In this document: positions 16,942 to 25,638 of the stretch, in pieces
How positions within the stretch are numbered: position 1 is the stretch's first letter
Layout of the letters: each line of letters starts with the position of its first letter
DNA from: Sorangium cellulosum So0157-2
Lineage (GTDB): Bacteria > Myxococcota_A > Polyangia > Polyangiales > Polyangiaceae
Direction of reading: 5' to 3'
Assembly: GCF_000418325.1 (NCBI RefSeq)
Contig: NC_021658.1
Location: 4,451,501 to 4,515,500, forward strand
Length of the DNA: 64,000 nt
The notes under the pieces: model-generated
What the model was told of the DNA's origin: nothing
Database searches by the model: none
What the model saw: the letters and a program-made list of their open reading frames with translations, nothing else
Position numbers and translations under genes: made by a program

Positions 16942-18147
16942 ATGCAGACCTCTTCCTCGCCCTCCCGGTCGCTCCGCCGCGGGCTCGTCTGGCTGATGGC
17001 GGCGGTCTCCGGCGCCACCGTGGCGAACCTCTATTACAACCAGCCGCTGCTCGGGGACATCGCCCGCGAGCTCGGCGGCGCGGGCGGCTCGCTCGGGCTC
17101 GTGCCGACGATGACGCAGGTCGGGTACGCGGCGGGCATGCTCCTCCTCGTGCCGCTCGGCGACAGCCACGAGCGGCGGCGGCTCATCGTCGTCATGGCGG
17201 CGCTGGCGAGCCTCGCGCTGTGCGGCGCCGCGCTCGCGCCGGACCTGCCGTGGCTCATCGCGGCGAGCTTCGCGGTGGGCATCACCAGCGTGGTGCCGCA
17301 GCTGATCTTGCCGTTCGCGGCGCAGCTCGCGCCGGACGAGCAGCGCGGGCGCGTGGTGGGGATGGTGATGAGCGGCTTGCTCATCGGCATCCTCCTGTCG
17401 CGCACGGTGGCCGGCGTCGTCGGCACGCACCTCGGGTGGCGCGCGATGTTCTGGGCGGCGGCGGGGCTCATGATCGCGCTCGGCCCGGTGCTGCGCCTGG
17501 CGTTGCCGGCGCAGCCGCCGGCCGCGGCGATGTCGTATCCGGAGCTCCTGCGCTCGCTCGGGCGCCTCGCCCGGAGCGAGCCTGCGCTGCGGCTGCACTC
17601 CGCGCTCGGCGCGCTCTCGTTCGGCGCCTTCAGCGCCTTCTGGGCGACGCTCGCGCTCTATCTCCAGAGCATGCCCGAGCGCCACGGCCCGCAGGTCGCG
17701 GGCTTCTTCGGCCTCGTCGGCGTGGCCGGCGCCGCCGCGGCGCCGCTCGTCGGCCGGTACGCCGACGTGCGCGGCGATCGCCGGATCAACGCGCTCGCGC
17801 TCGGGGTGCTGCTCGCGTCGTTCGGGGTGCTCTGGCTGCTCGGAGGGTGGCTGTGGGGCATCGCGCTCGGCGTTGTGCTGCTCGATCTGGGCGCGCAGGC
17901 CAACCAGATCTCGAACCAGGCGCGCGTGTACGCGCTGCGCCCCGAGGCGCGCAGCCGGATGAACACGATCTACATGACCACCTATTTCGTCGGCGGGGCG
18001 GCCGGCGCGTGGCTCGGCACCGCCGCCTGGACGCGCTGGGGGTGGCTCGGGGTGTGCGCGGCGGGCGGGGCGATGTCGGCGGCGGCGCTCGGCCTTCTGT
18101 GGGCCGGGTCGACGCGGGCGGCGCAGGGCGCGGCCGGCGGGGGCTGA
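16942..18147 (+). CDS. MFS transporter
   Basis: 401 residues from ATG 16942 with about 12 hydrophobic segments. The cytoplasmic loop after TM2 reads PLGDSHERRRLI, the motif-A pattern of the major facilitator superfamily (GxxxDxxxRR), and its counterpart in the second half is LVGRYADVRGDRR. The first segment contains VANLYYNQPLLGDIA, typical of drug- or sugar-efflux MFS members of the AraJ/YgaY type. The substrate cannot be told. The start at 16942 was chosen because upstream in-frame codons add a Cys/Pro-rich stretch unlike MFS N-termini. It runs alone, convergent with the copper monooxygenase gene 61 bp downstream. Confidence 0.88.
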   Translation: MQTSSSPSRSLRRGLVWLMAAVSGATVANLYYNQPLLGDIARELGGAGGSLGLVPTMTQVGYAAGMLLLVPLGDSHERRRLIVVMAALASLALCGAALAPDLPWLIAASFAVGITSVVPQLILPFAAQLAPDEQRGRVVGMVMSGLLIGILLSRTVAGVVGTHLGWRAMFWAAAGLMIALGPVLRLALPAQPPAAAMSYPELLRSLGRLARSEPALRLHSALGALSFGAFSAFWATLALYLQSMPERHGPQVAGFFGLVGVAGAAAAPLVGRYADVRGDRRINALALGVLLASFGVLWLLGGWLWGIALGVVLLDLGAQANQISNQARVYALRPEARSRMNTIYMTTYFVGGAAGAWLGTAAWTRWGWLGVCAAGGAMSAAALGLLWAGSTRAAQGAAGGG

Positions 18148-18208
18148 GGGGACGCGCGGCGACCTGCGCGCCTTGCAAGGGGACCGCGGGGAGGCGGCGG
18201 TCGCGACG

Positions 18209-19555
18209 TCAGGGCGTCATCGGCACCGCGACAAGGAGGTTCGCATTGCACATCTCGTTCTGCGTGCCCCACCCGGGCAGCACGGGGTCCTGAGCGTCGC
18301 GCGTGTCGAAGGTGCATGTCACCTCGATCGAGGAGCTCGGGTCGAGCAGCGGCGGCGTGCGGTACCAGTACACGTTCTGCCAGTGGATGTCCCAGTCGTC
18401 CACGCGCGCAATGCAGCTCTCCTGCGCCCCCGAGGTCACGCGCAGGTCGAAGGTGCGCCCGCGCTCGTGCATGTGCGGCATCACGCCGAGCACCTCGAGC
18501 GGGGGCAGCGCCGCGTCGAAGGCGAGCTCTGCGCGCGTCCTCCTCCATGTATAGGCGGCGTCCTTCTGGCGGGGCGGCAGCGTGTCCGGGCCGTCCGGCT
18601 CGAAGAGGGTCATGAGGAAGCCGTCGTCCCCGAGGAACACGGCGCGCCGCTCCACGGTGTCCTCGTAGCGGACCCGGAGGCGCGTCGAGTCCTCGGCGGA
18701 GGCGTCCGTGTGGTTATGGAGGTTGTAATGCACCTGGACGACGAACGCGTCCTTCGCGGAGACCGGCGCCCCGGTGCCGCCGGGGAACTCGACGACGTTC
18801 TGCCCGGGCGCCCAGGCGAACAGCGGCTGGAACGGCAGCGCGTCGGACGGGCCGCCGAAGCACTCCCAGCCGGGCCTGTCCGGCGAGGCGTCATCGAGCT
18901 CCGTCATCACATCCTGGTTCGTCTTGCCCTCCACGAGCGACGGCTCCGAGGGAGTCACCCGATAGACCGTGACGTGATGAACGATGGACCGGACCCCGGG
19001 CGTCACCTGATATCCGGTGATGAAGCGGTCGGTGTCGAGGCCCGGGTCCACAGGAAAGCACCGCCACTCGTCGTAGGCCGCGAGGGGATCGGCGGGGTCG
19101 GCCACGGGGGTGATCGGCGGTGTCATGTAGTCGACGCCGCCCTCGAGCGTGGGCACGGGCGGGGTGGGCGGCGCGCCCGCGCGCTCCCCCTCGGCGCGCG
19201 CCCCGGTCGCCCAGCGATGGATGATGTCGAGCTCCTCGGCGGTGAGCGTCGCCTCGTCCTCGAAGTCGCCGCACGAGCCGTCATGCGCCACGAGGAACGG
19301 GGGCATATGGCCGCCCTGCACGGCGTCGTCGATCGCGCCGGCGCGCGCCTTCGCCGAGGTGTAGTCGTCGAGGCGGAAGGGCCCGAGCCCGCCCTCCTGA
19401 TGACACGCGGTGCACTTGGATGCCGTGATCGGCGCGACGTCCTGCCAGAACGTCGGCTCCGGCGCCGGCTCCTCTGCCGCGCACCCCACCGAAAACGCGA
19501 CCGGCACGGCGGCCGCGAGGCCGCGCGCTCGGGACAGCTGGGTCGTCGATCGCAT
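18209..19555 (-). CDS. Exported copper type II monooxygenase-like lipoprotein with cytochrome c motif
   Basis: 448 residues with an N-terminal signal segment and lipobox AFSVGC. Residues ~35-110 hold one c-type heme site CTACH and a downstream Met in GGHMPPF. The remainder matches the two-domain fold of copper type II, ascorbate-dependent monooxygenases: SIVHHVTVYRV (HH copper ligands), HYNLHNHT, then MPHMHERGRTFDL and the Met ligand region TQNEMCNANLL. Peptidylglycine hydroxylating enzymes use these as CuA and CuB sites. Start ATG 19555 has GAGAGG upstream. It is divergent from a TetR gene with a palindrome between them, so control by that repressor is likely. Substrate unknown; the fused heme domain suggests an internal electron source instead of ascorbate. 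Confidence 0.82.
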   Translation of the reverse strand: MRSTTQLSRARGLAAAVPVAFSVGCAAEEPAPEPTFWQDVAPITASKCTACHQEGGLGPFRLDDYTSAKARAGAIDDAVQGGHMPPFLVAHDGSCGDFEDEATLTAEELDIIHRWATGARAEGERAGAPPTPPVPTLEGGVDYMTPPITPVADPADPLAAYDEWRCFPVDPGLDTDRFITGYQVTPGVRSIVHHVTVYRVTPSEPSLVEGKTNQDVMTELDDASPDRPGWECFGGPSDALPFQPLFAWAPGQNVVEFPGGTGAPVSAKDAFVVQVHYNLHNHTDASAEDSTRLRVRYEDTVERRAVFLGDDGFLMTLFEPDGPDTLPPRQKDAAYTWRRTRAELAFDAALPPLEVLGVMPHMHERGRTFDLRVTSGAQESCIARVDDWDIHWQNVYWYRTPPLLDPSSSIEVTCTFDTRDAQDPVLPGWGTQNEMCNANLLVAVPMTP

Positions 19556-19600
19556 CAGTCGCCTCTCGTCGTGCTGCTTCACGCGGACCTCCAGAAAACT

Positions 19601-19634
19601 GTTTATCACGTACACTGTATTGTGTGTGATATAC
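19601..19634. promoter_or_regulatory. Palindromic operator between TetR and copper monooxygenase genes
   Basis: A 34-bp imperfect palindrome centred at 19617/19618 with 12 of 17 pairs matching; the best part is ATCAC at 19605-19609 against GTGAT at 19626-19630, plus ACA/TGT inside. It ends 11 bp before the TetR ATG and begins 45 bp from the monooxygenase ATG, well placed to repress both. Confidence 0.6.
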
Positions 19635-19645
19635 GCAGTTATCGG

Positions 19646-20641
19646 ATGGCTGTCAAACCCAAGCGGCGACGAAAAACTGCGACCGAGTACAGCGGAGGCG
19701 GCGACGCCGTGCGCAGCCTCGAGCTCCTCTGGGGGATCCGGAGGCGGCCGAGCCGGGGGCCCAGGCCCGGCCTGACCCTCGATCAGATCGTCCAGGCCGC
19801 GATCGAGCTCGCCGACGGCGAGGGGCTCTCGGCGCTGTCGATGCAGCGGGTCGCCGCGAAGCTCGGGTTCACCACGATGTCGCTGTACCGGTACGTGCCG
19901 AGCAAGGCCGAGCTCCTCGACCTCATGCTGGACACCGCGATAGGGGAGCCGCCCCTCCTCGACACCGTCCCCGGGGGGTGGCGCGCCAAGCTCGAGGCGT
20001 CGGCGCTCGCGGACTGGGCGCTTTACCACCGGCACCCGTGGTTCTTGCACGTGACGCCGGTGCGCCCCGTGATGGGGCCGAAGGGGATGGCGTCGTACGA
20101 GGCGGCGCTCCGCGCGGTCTCCGGGGTTGGCCTCACCGACCGCGAGATGCTCGCCGCCGTCCACCTCGTCGACTGCTACACCCGGGGCGCGGGGAGGCTC
20201 TCGGTGGACCGGGCCGAGGCCGAGCAGGAGACCGGCGTCACCGACGAGCAGTGGTGGTCCGAGCGCGCCTACTTCTGGGACAAGCTCTTCGACCCGGCCC
20301 GCTACCCGACGATGGCGAGGATGATGGGGTCGGGCGCGTTCGACGAGCACCCGTTCACGGAGGAGATGTTCCTGTTCGGCCTGGAGCGCGTGCTCGACGG
20401 CATCGAGGCGCTCGTCCGGTCGCGCTCTGGCCTGTGTGACGAAAGTCGCGAAACGTCACGGCCTACGGCGCAAGCTCGTGACGAAACCCCGGACGAGGCC
20501 CCGCGGCGGGACGGGGCGCCGGCGTGCGCGCAGTGCGGCGGCGCGATCGACCAGCCCGCCACGGGGCGGCCGCGGGCGTACTGCTCGCGGGCTTGCCAGC
20601 AGCGCGCTTACCGGGCGCGCAATGCGTCGGATCGGCGGTGA
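19646..20641 (+). CDS. TetR-family regulator with C-terminal zinc-finger-like tail
   Basis: 331 residues. A basic N-terminus KPKRRRK precedes the TetR DNA-binding domain (~45-95), whose helix-turn-helix reads MQRVAAKLGFTTMSLYRYVPSK. The ligand-binding domain runs ~100-265. A Pro/Arg-rich linker leads to a small Cys module, CAQCGG...YCSRACQQRAYRAR, with four Cys spaced as in a treble-clef zinc ribbon; such tails occur in some actinobacterial TetR proteins. ATG 19646 was chosen because the frame upstream reads through the divergent operator and the neighbouring gene. It probably represses itself and the copper monooxygenase through the palindrome at 19601-19634. Confidence 0.88.
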   Translation: MAVKPKRRRKTATEYSGGGDAVRSLELLWGIRRRPSRGPRPGLTLDQIVQAAIELADGEGLSALSMQRVAAKLGFTTMSLYRYVPSKAELLDLMLDTAIGEPPLLDTVPGGWRAKLEASALADWALYHRHPWFLHVTPVRPVMGPKGMASYEAALRAVSGVGLTDREMLAAVHLVDCYTRGAGRLSVDRAEAEQETGVTDEQWWSERAYFWDKLFDPARYPTMARMMGSGAFDEHPFTEEMFLFGLERVLDGIEALVRSRSGLCDESRETSRPTAQARDETPDEAPRRDGAPACAQCGGAIDQPATGRPRAYCSRACQQRAYRARNASDRR

Positions 20642-20700
20642 TCGGCGCTCGTCCTGCCCGGCCGCCCGAGCAGCTGGGGGCGCGCGCTCGGCCAGCAGCC

Positions 20701-21654
20701 TCAGCGCGCCGAGAGCAGGAAGGCCGGGGCCCACCAGTACCGGTGGAGCAGCCGTCGGTCGACGCGCGGGAAGCCGGCCTCGCGCAGCTGCGCGGCCCAG
20801 TCGTCGATGGGGTGCTCGAACGTGGTGCGGGTGGCGCCGCGGTCGACGTAGCCGAAGAGCACCGGCATCAAGAACCCCTGGGCGACCGTGTCGCGCTCGG
20901 CCCCGGCGTACTCCGAGAGCCCTTCGCGGTAGCGCTCGAGCACGTGCCGCGCGGTGTCCGGCGAGAGCGGCTCGTCCATGCGCGGCGCGTCGAACTCGGC
21001 GACGAGCAGCCGGTCGCAGCGCGCGCGCGCCCAGCGGAGCAGCGCCGGCCGCTCGGCGGGGGCGATCGCGTGAAGGCAGAACGTCGCCTGCGCCACCGAC
21101 CAGCGCCGCGGCGCCATGTCCGGGTCTGCGGCGAGATCCTGGAGCCGCCCGCCGAACGCCTCGACGTCGACCCCTCGGCCGGACAGCGCCGCGGCGCATC
21201 GCTCGAGCAGCGGCGCCGCCGGCTCGACGACGGTCACCCGCTGCACCGCCGGCGTCAGCGCGGGCAGCAGCGCCATCCCGTCGCCGGCGCCGATGTCGAG
21301 CAGATCGAAGGGCGCCTCCGGGTACTCGCCGGCCAGCGCCGCGCTGGTCTCCCGGTAGAGCGGCACGTTGCCGCCGCCGCGGATGAAGGCGGCGAACCCC
21401 TCGGCGGACACGTAGACGTTGCGCTTGCCCTCCCGGGCGACCCGCGCGAGGTGCTCCGCGGCCGCGTGGAACAGGGTGTCCCCCGGCGAGGCCGCCGCGG
21501 CGCGCGCGGCGAACGCCGCGGCGTCCGCGTAGCGCTCGTCGGAGAACGCCAGCATCGCGAGGTAGCAGAGGTCCTCCGGCGACGGCGCGGCGACGGCGGC
21601 GGCCGCTGCGTCGAGCCCGGCGGCGCGATGGCGATCCCAGATCGTGTCCAGCAT
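20701..21654 (-). CDS. Class I SAM-dependent methyltransferase
   Basis: 317 residues. The first ~75 form an Ala-rich helical TPR-like segment. The Rossmann core begins FDLLDIGAGDGMALLPAL (motif I, ~117-134), followed by TVVEPAAPLLERC (motif II acidic residue) and VAQATFCLHAI. The C-terminal part has the FLMPVLFGYVD and WWAPAFLLSA ends common to small-molecule methyltransferases that act in secondary metabolism or modify unknown substrates. No signal or membrane segment. It ends 60 bp from the TetR gene (convergent) and lies 68 bp downstream of the AlkZ-like gene in the same direction, so these two may share a transcript. Confidence 0.8.
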   Translation of the reverse strand: MLDTIWDRHRAAGLDAAAAAVAAPSPEDLCYLAMLAFSDERYADAAAFAARAAAASPGDTLFHAAAEHLARVAREGKRNVYVSAEGFAAFIRGGGNVPLYRETSAALAGEYPEAPFDLLDIGAGDGMALLPALTPAVQRVTVVEPAAPLLERCAAALSGRGVDVEAFGGRLQDLAADPDMAPRRWSVAQATFCLHAIAPAERPALLRWARARCDRLLVAEFDAPRMDEPLSPDTARHVLERYREGLSEYAGAERDTVAQGFLMPVLFGYVDRGATRTTFEHPIDDWAAQLREAGFPRVDRRLLHRYWWAPAFLLSAR

Positions 21655-21722
21655 GGTGCTCCTTCCTGCGCGCGGACTCTGCGATCAGCCGAGCTCGGCG
21701 AGGCCCACGGGGCGAACCGAGA

Positions 21723-22889
21723 TCATCGTCGTCTCTGCTCCTTTGCCATGCCCTTCGCCCGCGCCGCCGGCGCCTTCGCGGCCCCAGCCTTGTCGAAGCG
21801 CACCTCGAACGCGCTGGCGTCCTCCTCGATGAAGCGGAGGAGCGCCTCTCCCTCCTCGGCGAGCTCCTCGCGCGCCGCCCTGGAGAGGGCCTCGAACGGC
21901 TCGATCACGAGCGTGGCCGAGGCCTTCTTCCGCTCGATGCCCCATGTGCCGGCCACGAAGCCGTCCACGAGGAAGGTCGGCAGGATGCGCAGGTTGGCGG
22001 ACAGGACGATCCGCGCGCGATGCTCGTCCGCGATGATCCGCGTGCGGTCGTCGTGCGCGAGCAGGATGTTGTCGTAATCGGGGAGAAACCGGGCCGGCGC
22101 CGCGGTGTCCGCGGGCGGTCGCGGCGCGTCGGGCAGGTCGAAGAGCTCCCGGCCCCGCTCGTCGCGGAACGTGCAGAGCTGGTCGCCCAGGGATCGAAGA
22201 GCGTCCTTGATCCCGGTCAGGCCGGACCACGTCTGCATGTCGGCCGCGGTCGCCGGACCGAACGACGCGAGGTACCGCAGCACGAGCGCGCGAGGCCCGT
22301 CGCCCTCGCCGAACGGCGCGCCCAGCCACGACGCCGCCGGGGCGAAATCCGCCGTTCCCGGGTAGGCCCACGCCGTCTCGGCGGGCACCTGGACGACCGG
22401 CAGGTGCATGCGGACCGCGAGGGCCATGGCCCGCACGTCGCCCTCGGGGTGGAGCGCGGCCAGGTGATCGCGCAGCTCGTCCATGGTCCGCGGCTCCTCG
22501 TCGAAATACGCGCGCGCCTCGGCGACCAGCCGGGCGACGTCGAGGGCGTCCGCGCGGTCGCGGAGGATCGATCGCACCGCGGCGTGGTGCACCGGCGCGA
22601 TGACCGGGTGCAGCGCCAGGTAATCCTTCGCGCTCACGAGGTGCAGCGTGCCGCGCAGGAACGGCGCCCGGACGACCTCGCGGCGCCGGATCAGCCGGAC
22701 CAGCTCCTCGCGCCGGAACCCCTCGAGCCGCGACCAGAGCCCGATGAACGGCGGCCGCGCCAGCTGCGCCTGGAGGGCGACCAGCCGCTCGATCCCGCGG
22801 ACGACCGCGGTCCGCTCGCGCGACAGCAGCATCTGTCGCGCGAGCGTGGCGCGGTTGAGCTCTCTTCGTGTCAGCGTCGTGGTGGGCAT
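21723..22889 (-). CDS. AlkZ/YcaQ-like winged-helix DNA glycosylase family protein (HTH_42)
   Basis: 388 residues of the winged-helix family that includes AlkZ and YcaQ. These enzymes cut out bulky or cross-linked alkylated bases using a short QxQ-type catalytic motif; here it appears as LQAQLARPPFIGLWSRL near residues 39-55. Three winged-helix units follow, with the tandem fold recognisable in LRGTLHLVSAKDYLALHPV and FLVDGFVAGTWGIERKK. Proteins of this group protect producers from their own DNA-alkylating metabolites in several actinomycetes; no such biosynthetic cluster is visible here, so a general repair role is as likely. The start ATG 22889 gives the usual length. The C-terminus is a basic Ala/Lys tail. 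Confidence 0.72.
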   Translation of the reverse strand: MPTTTLTRRELNRATLARQMLLSRERTAVVRGIERLVALQAQLARPPFIGLWSRLEGFRREELVRLIRRREVVRAPFLRGTLHLVSAKDYLALHPVIAPVHHAAVRSILRDRADALDVARLVAEARAYFDEEPRTMDELRDHLAALHPEGDVRAMALAVRMHLPVVQVPAETAWAYPGTADFAPAASWLGAPFGEGDGPRALVLRYLASFGPATAADMQTWSGLTGIKDALRSLGDQLCTFRDERGRELFDLPDAPRPPADTAAPARFLPDYDNILLAHDDRTRIIADEHRARIVLSANLRILPTFLVDGFVAGTWGIERKKASATLVIEPFEALSRAAREELAEEGEALLRFIEEDASAFEVRFDKAGAAKAPAARAKGMAKEQRRR

Positions 22890-22984
22890 GCAGCCCGGCG
22901 AGCTTACCCGAAACGAGCCTCACCCCCACAGGGCGACGCGCGCGCCGGGACGCGCGCCTCGCGCTCGCCGGCGCGGCGGTGCTC

Positions 22985-23887
22985 TCAGGCGTGCACGCGC
23001 CCGAGGAAGTCGCGCGAAAGCGCCACGATCTCCGGGAGGTTCGTCTCGAGCGCCCAGTGCCCGCCGTCGAGGAGGTGGAGCTCGGCGTCGGGCAAGTCCC
23101 GGAGATACGCGCGCGCCGCGCCCTCGGGCATGTAGCCGTCTTGCGGCCCCCAGACGATCAGCGTCGGCGGGCGGCGCTCGCGCAGATACGCCTGGTACCG
23201 CGGGAACCATGCGAGGTTGTCCTTCAGGCCCTCCATCAAGCCCACCATGATGTCACGGCGCTCCTCGGTCATGAGCGGCCAGGAGAGCTTCCACAGATCG
23301 GGAGGGATCCTCTCCACGAGCCGCTCGTCGATCTCGCCCACGAACTCGTGGCGGAACCCCTCCTCGCTGACGGCCTCGTACATTTTCTTGCGGCCCTCCG
23401 GCGTCGGGTTCGCCCAGTACGCCTTCAACGTCTCGTACTTGGGGCCGAGCTCATCCTCGTAGATATCGCCGTTCTGGAGGATCAAGGCGGCGACCCGCTC
23501 GGGCGCCTCGATCGCCAGGCGCAGGCCGATCTGAGAGCCGTAGTCGTGCAGGTAAAGGGCGTATCGCCCGAGCCCCAGCGCCCTCGCGAACCGATCGAGC
23601 AGGTCGGCGTACCCGTCGAAGCCGTACGCGAAGCCGGCGGGCGTGTCGCTGTAGCCGAAGCCAGGATAGTCGGGCGCGAGCAGCCGCCACCGGTCCGCGA
23701 GCGCCGGCATGAAGTTGCGGAACTGGAACGAGGACGACGGATACCCGTGCGGCAGCAGGACGACCGGCGCGTTCGCCGGACCGGCCTCACGGTAGAAGAT
23801 CCGGACCCCGTCGATCGAGATGGTACGATGTCGAACCTCGAGATCGGGCGTGTGCGCGCTGTTCCGTGAATCTAGGGTGGCCTTCAT
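22985..23887 (-). CDS. Alpha/beta hydrolase, haloalkane dehalogenase/epoxide hydrolase type
   Basis: 300 residues, intact alpha/beta hydrolase fold. The oxyanion segment is LLPHGYPSSSFQFRNFMPAL, the nucleophile elbow LYLHDYGSQIGLRL carries Asp rather than Ser, and the C-terminal acid/base region has IVWGPQDGYMP and the catalytic His in LDGGHWALETN. Asp nucleophile enzymes of this kind open epoxides or remove halogens; the exact substrate is not readable. The ATG at 23885-23887 is preceded on its strand by GGGGAAGGA. It overlaps the ATG of the divergent lipoprotein gene by two bases, so the two promoters must lie inside each other's coding region or one start is further in. Confidence 0.88.
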   Translation of the reverse strand: MKATLDSRNSAHTPDLEVRHRTISIDGVRIFYREAGPANAPVVLLPHGYPSSSFQFRNFMPALADRWRLLAPDYPGFGYSDTPAGFAYGFDGYADLLDRFARALGLGRYALYLHDYGSQIGLRLAIEAPERVAALILQNGDIYEDELGPKYETLKAYWANPTPEGRKKMYEAVSEEGFRHEFVGEIDERLVERIPPDLWKLSWPLMTEERRDIMVGLMEGLKDNLAWFPRYQAYLRERRPPTLIVWGPQDGYMPEGAARAYLRDLPDAELHLLDGGHWALETNLPEIVALSRDFLGRVHA

Positions 23888-24719
23888 GGTCCTTCCCCTA
23901 GGGCCCGCTCGCCCGGTCGTCGACCCGGCCCCGCGCCGCGCCCGCGCGATCCGGCGCACGGCGGGCCTCGCGCTCCTCGGCGCGGCGCTGCTCGCGTGCG
24001 GCGGCGATGCGTGCCACGGGGCCGCCCCGGAGCCGCCGCCGTTGCCCCTCGAGGTCGAGCTCGCCGGCTGCGGCGCCCTGCGCGCCGGGGGCGTCTGCGA
24101 GCTGCCGGACGACGGCACGATCCGCGTCTGGGTGAAGGCGCCCGCGCAGGCCCGCGCCGCGCTCGCGCTCGACGGGACGCCCGTCGCGCAGGGGGGCGCG
24201 CCGGTCCAGGGCGGCGTGCTCACCCACGTCCGCGCGCCGGACGGCGCGCGCGAGCTCGAGGTGACGGCCGAGGGCGCGGGGGCGCGAGCCTCGTTCCGCG
24301 CGCGGCTCCTCCCGCCGCTCGCGGCGCCCGCGCTCAAGCAGGCCGAAGCCCTGCGCCGGCAGGGCAAGCTCGACGAGGCCGCCGCGCTGCTCGGCGCCCT
24401 GTCGTCGAGCCCGGATCCCGCGACGCGGGCCCTGGCGACGGGCAAGCTCGCCCGCGTGGACCTCGCGCGCGGCCGGGTCGAGGACGCGATCCCGCGCTTC
24501 GAGGCGGCGATCCGCTCGCACCGGGCCGAAGGGAGGATCTCCGACGAGTTCCTCGATCGGTTCGCCCTGTCGTACGCCCTGCTCTACAACGGCCGGCGGT
24601 TCACCGAGGCGCGGGAGGCGCTCGACGCGCTCGGCCCCGACAAGACCGGCGCGATTCACGAGATGCTGATCCCCTTCGTGAACACGTGGCTGGGCTGGGA
24701 CCACCTGAACAGCCTTTAG
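23886..24719 (+). CDS. TPR lipoprotein, probably a truncated CHAT-type protein
   Basis: 277 residues from ATG 23886: a basic signal region, lipobox LLGAALLAC, a beta-rich domain with CGALRAGGVCELPDDG and two TPR-like helical pairs such as ALRRQGKLDEAAALLGAL and LARVDLARGRVEDAIPRFEAAI. In related myxobacterial proteins this N-terminus is followed by several hundred more TPR residues and a C-terminal CHAT protease domain (recalled from the family, not compared here). Here the frame stops after WLGWDHLNSL, so the protein looks cut short. The start is uncertain because its ATG shares the CATG with the divergent hydrolase; the frame is open back to 23820. Possibly a decayed gene. Confidence 0.6.
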   Translation: MVLPLGPARPVVDPAPRRARAIRRTAGLALLGAALLACGGDACHGAAPEPPPLPLEVELAGCGALRAGGVCELPDDGTIRVWVKAPAQARAALALDGTPVAQGGAPVQGGVLTHVRAPDGARELEVTAEGAGARASFRARLLPPLAAPALKQAEALRRQGKLDEAAALLGALSSSPDPATRALATGKLARVDLARGRVEDAIPRFEAAIRSHRAEGRISDEFLDRFALSYALLYNGRRFTEAREALDALGPDKTGAIHEMLIPFVNTWLGWDHLNSL

Positions 24720-24773
24720 CCCTCCGCGCCGCCGGCGCGATGACCGCCGGACGGCGCCGGCGCGGCGGCCGGC

Positions 24774-25265
24774 TCAGGGCGCGGGGACGCAGGTCCCACC
24801 GCCGCAGTCGGCGGTGCAGAGCCAATGGCCCCTGTCGGGATCGCAGGTGCACACCGACGGCGCGCACCCCTCGTCGGCGCAGATCTGCCCCTCGGGGCAG
24901 CCCTGGGTCTTGCAGCCGACCGGGTTGGGACCGCTGCAGGTGGGCTCGTCGGGCACGCAGGTGCCGCCTTCGCAGTCCTCGGTGCAGTACCACGCGCCGG
25001 TCTCTGGATCGCACCCGCAGCGCGAGGGCGCGCAGCCCTCGTCGACGCAGCTCTGGCCCTCGGGACAGCCCTGGGCGTGGCAGCCGACGGGGCTCGGGCC
25101 GCCGCACTCGGCGCCGGGGCCGCTCGACGCGCTGGCGCCATGGCCGGCGCTGCTCGCGCTGCCGCCGTCGCCGCCGCCGCCCAGAGGCGAGCTCCCGCAC
25201 GCAGCGACGAGCAGCGAGAGCGCCGAGGAGCTGCAGAGTGAAAATGCGATCTTCGAGAGCCTCAT
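24774..25265 (-). CDS. Small Cys-rich lipoprotein with two 46-residue repeats
   Basis: 163 residues: signal peptide with lipobox SLLVAAC, a Gly/Ser spacer, and two tandem copies of a Cys-rich unit: CxGPxPVGCxxQGCPEGQ, then CxDEGCAPSxCxCD and WxCTxDCxGGTCVP. Ten conserved Cys per unit imply disulfide-stabilised knots on the cell surface. I do not recognise a characterised family; the unit looks like the small Cys-rich modules common in Sorangium lipoproteins. GGAGG at 25275-25279 sits 9 nt before ATG 25265, which I prefer to TTG 25271. Convergent with the shortened TPR lipoprotein. Confidence 0.75.
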   Translation of the reverse strand: MRLSKIAFSLCSSSALSLLVAACGSSPLGGGGDGGSASSAGHGASASSGPGAECGGPSPVGCHAQGCPEGQSCVDEGCAPSRCGCDPETGAWYCTEDCEGGTCVPDEPTCSGPNPVGCKTQGCPEGQICADEGCAPSVCTCDPDRGHWLCTADCGGGTCVPAP

Positions 25266-25638
25266 GGCCAAGCCTCCTGCCGCATCAATCTACGGCATCC
25301 CGCCCGCGGGTCACGGCCTCGTCGCGGCGCCGATCCGGCGATCGCCATCTGCGGTGTGTCTCCGCGTCTGGATCTCCTCTCCTGTCACGGCGTCAGGGCT
25401 CCGCCTCGGCATGAAGCGCCTCCGAGCGGCCTCATCCAGAATCCTGATTCAGGGTGAGCCGTAGAAATGTCTACGGAGGGCGGAATGCCGACCAGCTCCT
25501 CGGCCTGCGGCGTGCGGCGTTTCGAGACTCGACCTGCGCGGGGCGCCGCTTCCGGGGGACGAAGCGCTGTCGTTCGGCTCGCTCACGCCCGTCGCGGAAG
25601 TGGTCAGCAGGGCGTGGATCGAGCATCCTCTATGCGTC
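25266..25638. other. Divergent intergenic region with small palindromes
   Basis: No gene is supported in these 373 bp between the Cys-rich lipoprotein and the hybrid kinase. It holds CCGTAGA-aatg-TCTACGG (25459-25476), a perfect 7-bp inverted repeat suited to a protein dimer, and a nearby GAATC/GATTC pair around 25440-25451. Promoters of both genes should be here, but no strong sigma-70 match is visible. Confidence 0.4.

Noticed and set aside
15598..17685. Minus-strand open frame of 695 codons over the Kazal and MFS genes
   Set aside because: Arg/Ala-rich antisense frame, no signal, domain or ribosome site; it also runs through the CGCAAAG repeat.
18173..19645. Plus-strand upstream extension of the TetR frame
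   Set aside because: Antisense to the copper monooxygenase, with no conserved sequence; the true start is ATG 19646 after the operator.
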